Shown piece by piece: positions 5,118 to 5,214 of a stretch of 5,214 bases of DNA. The notes below the pieces were generated by a model that was not told the DNA's origin, searched no databases, and saw only the letters and a program-made list of their open reading frames with translations. A program made the translations under genes and the position numbers. Every line of letters starts with the position of its first letter. Position 1 is the stretch's first letter. The DNA comes from CAYHYG01 sp964360835 (GTDB taxonomy: Bacteria > Patescibacteriota > Patescibacteriia > UBA1558 > 2-01-FULL-52-15): assembly GCA_964360835.1 (NCBI GenBank), contig CAYHYG010000044.1, positions 1 to 5,214 of the forward strand, written 5' to 3'.

Positions 5118-5214
5118 TTATCGAGAATAGAACTCGATTATTTGTTTGGTTTCAATGTTGCCCGGCAATTCTTCCTTCATGGGCTCTGACGTTACTACCA
5201 TACTCATAGCCTTG
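5118..5214 (-). CDS. rpsD: 30S ribosomal protein S4 (uS4), C-terminal end only
   Basis: The last 31 residues are visible, with the rest beyond the right edge. They include EELPGNIETKQIIEFYSR followed by TAA; the IxEFYSR ending is the S4 signature, and the place immediately before rpoA is where the alpha operon carries rpsD. S4 is a primary 16S rRNA-binding protein and, in some bacteria, the translational repressor of this operon; the regulatory site, if present, is outside the window. Confidence 0.9.
   Translation of the reverse strand, partial: KAMSMVVTSEPMKEELPGNIETKQIIEFYSR

Overview
The window is bacterial chromosomal DNA of about 45% GC, and every convincing gene is on the minus strand, so transcription runs from high to low coordinates. 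The high-coordinate half is the tail of the ribosomal alpha operon: the end of rpsD (S4), then rpoA, rplQ (L17), rplM (L13) and rpsI (S9), closed by a rho-independent terminator at 3111-3147. The low-coordinate half is a two-gene surface-polysaccharide unit: a Wzx-like flippase with its own extended -10 promoter, overlapping by ATGA with a family-4 glycosyltransferase that runs off the left edge.

Between them (2465-3164) is an accessory island. It holds a small URI-type GIY-YIG nuclease gene (2707-3030, noticeably AT-richer than its neighbours) packed between three copies of a REP-like imperfect palindrome (unit A 2565-2599, unit B 2634-2702, unit C 3056-3100) plus a degenerate fourth trace. 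Units A and B face each other and form a REPIN-like doublet; unit C lies on the far side of the nuclease. A link between nuclease and repeats, comparable to REP-associated transposases and their REPs, is the most interesting hypothesis here. It is inferred from layout only.

The taxon cannot be fixed from sequence alone. The rpsD-rpoA-rplQ-rplM-rpsI order, shortened RpoA and L13, absence of clear Shine-Dalgarno sites, and the GIY-YIG gene among TTCGACC/GCGAAG palindromes would fit a Patescibacteria (CPR)-type genome. I regard that as plausible but unproven.

Unusual points are an RNA polymerase alpha subunit that stops after the N-terminal domain (254 aa, no alpha-CTD), a flippase promoter whose predicted transcript would begin at the start codon, a degenerate heptamer array in the rpoA-rplQ gap where a ribosome binding site would be expected, and a glycosyltransferase whose E-x7-E motif reads E-x7-Q. 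The gene-free stretches are the promoter, repeat and terminator regions listed below; no tRNA, rRNA or CRISPR array was seen.
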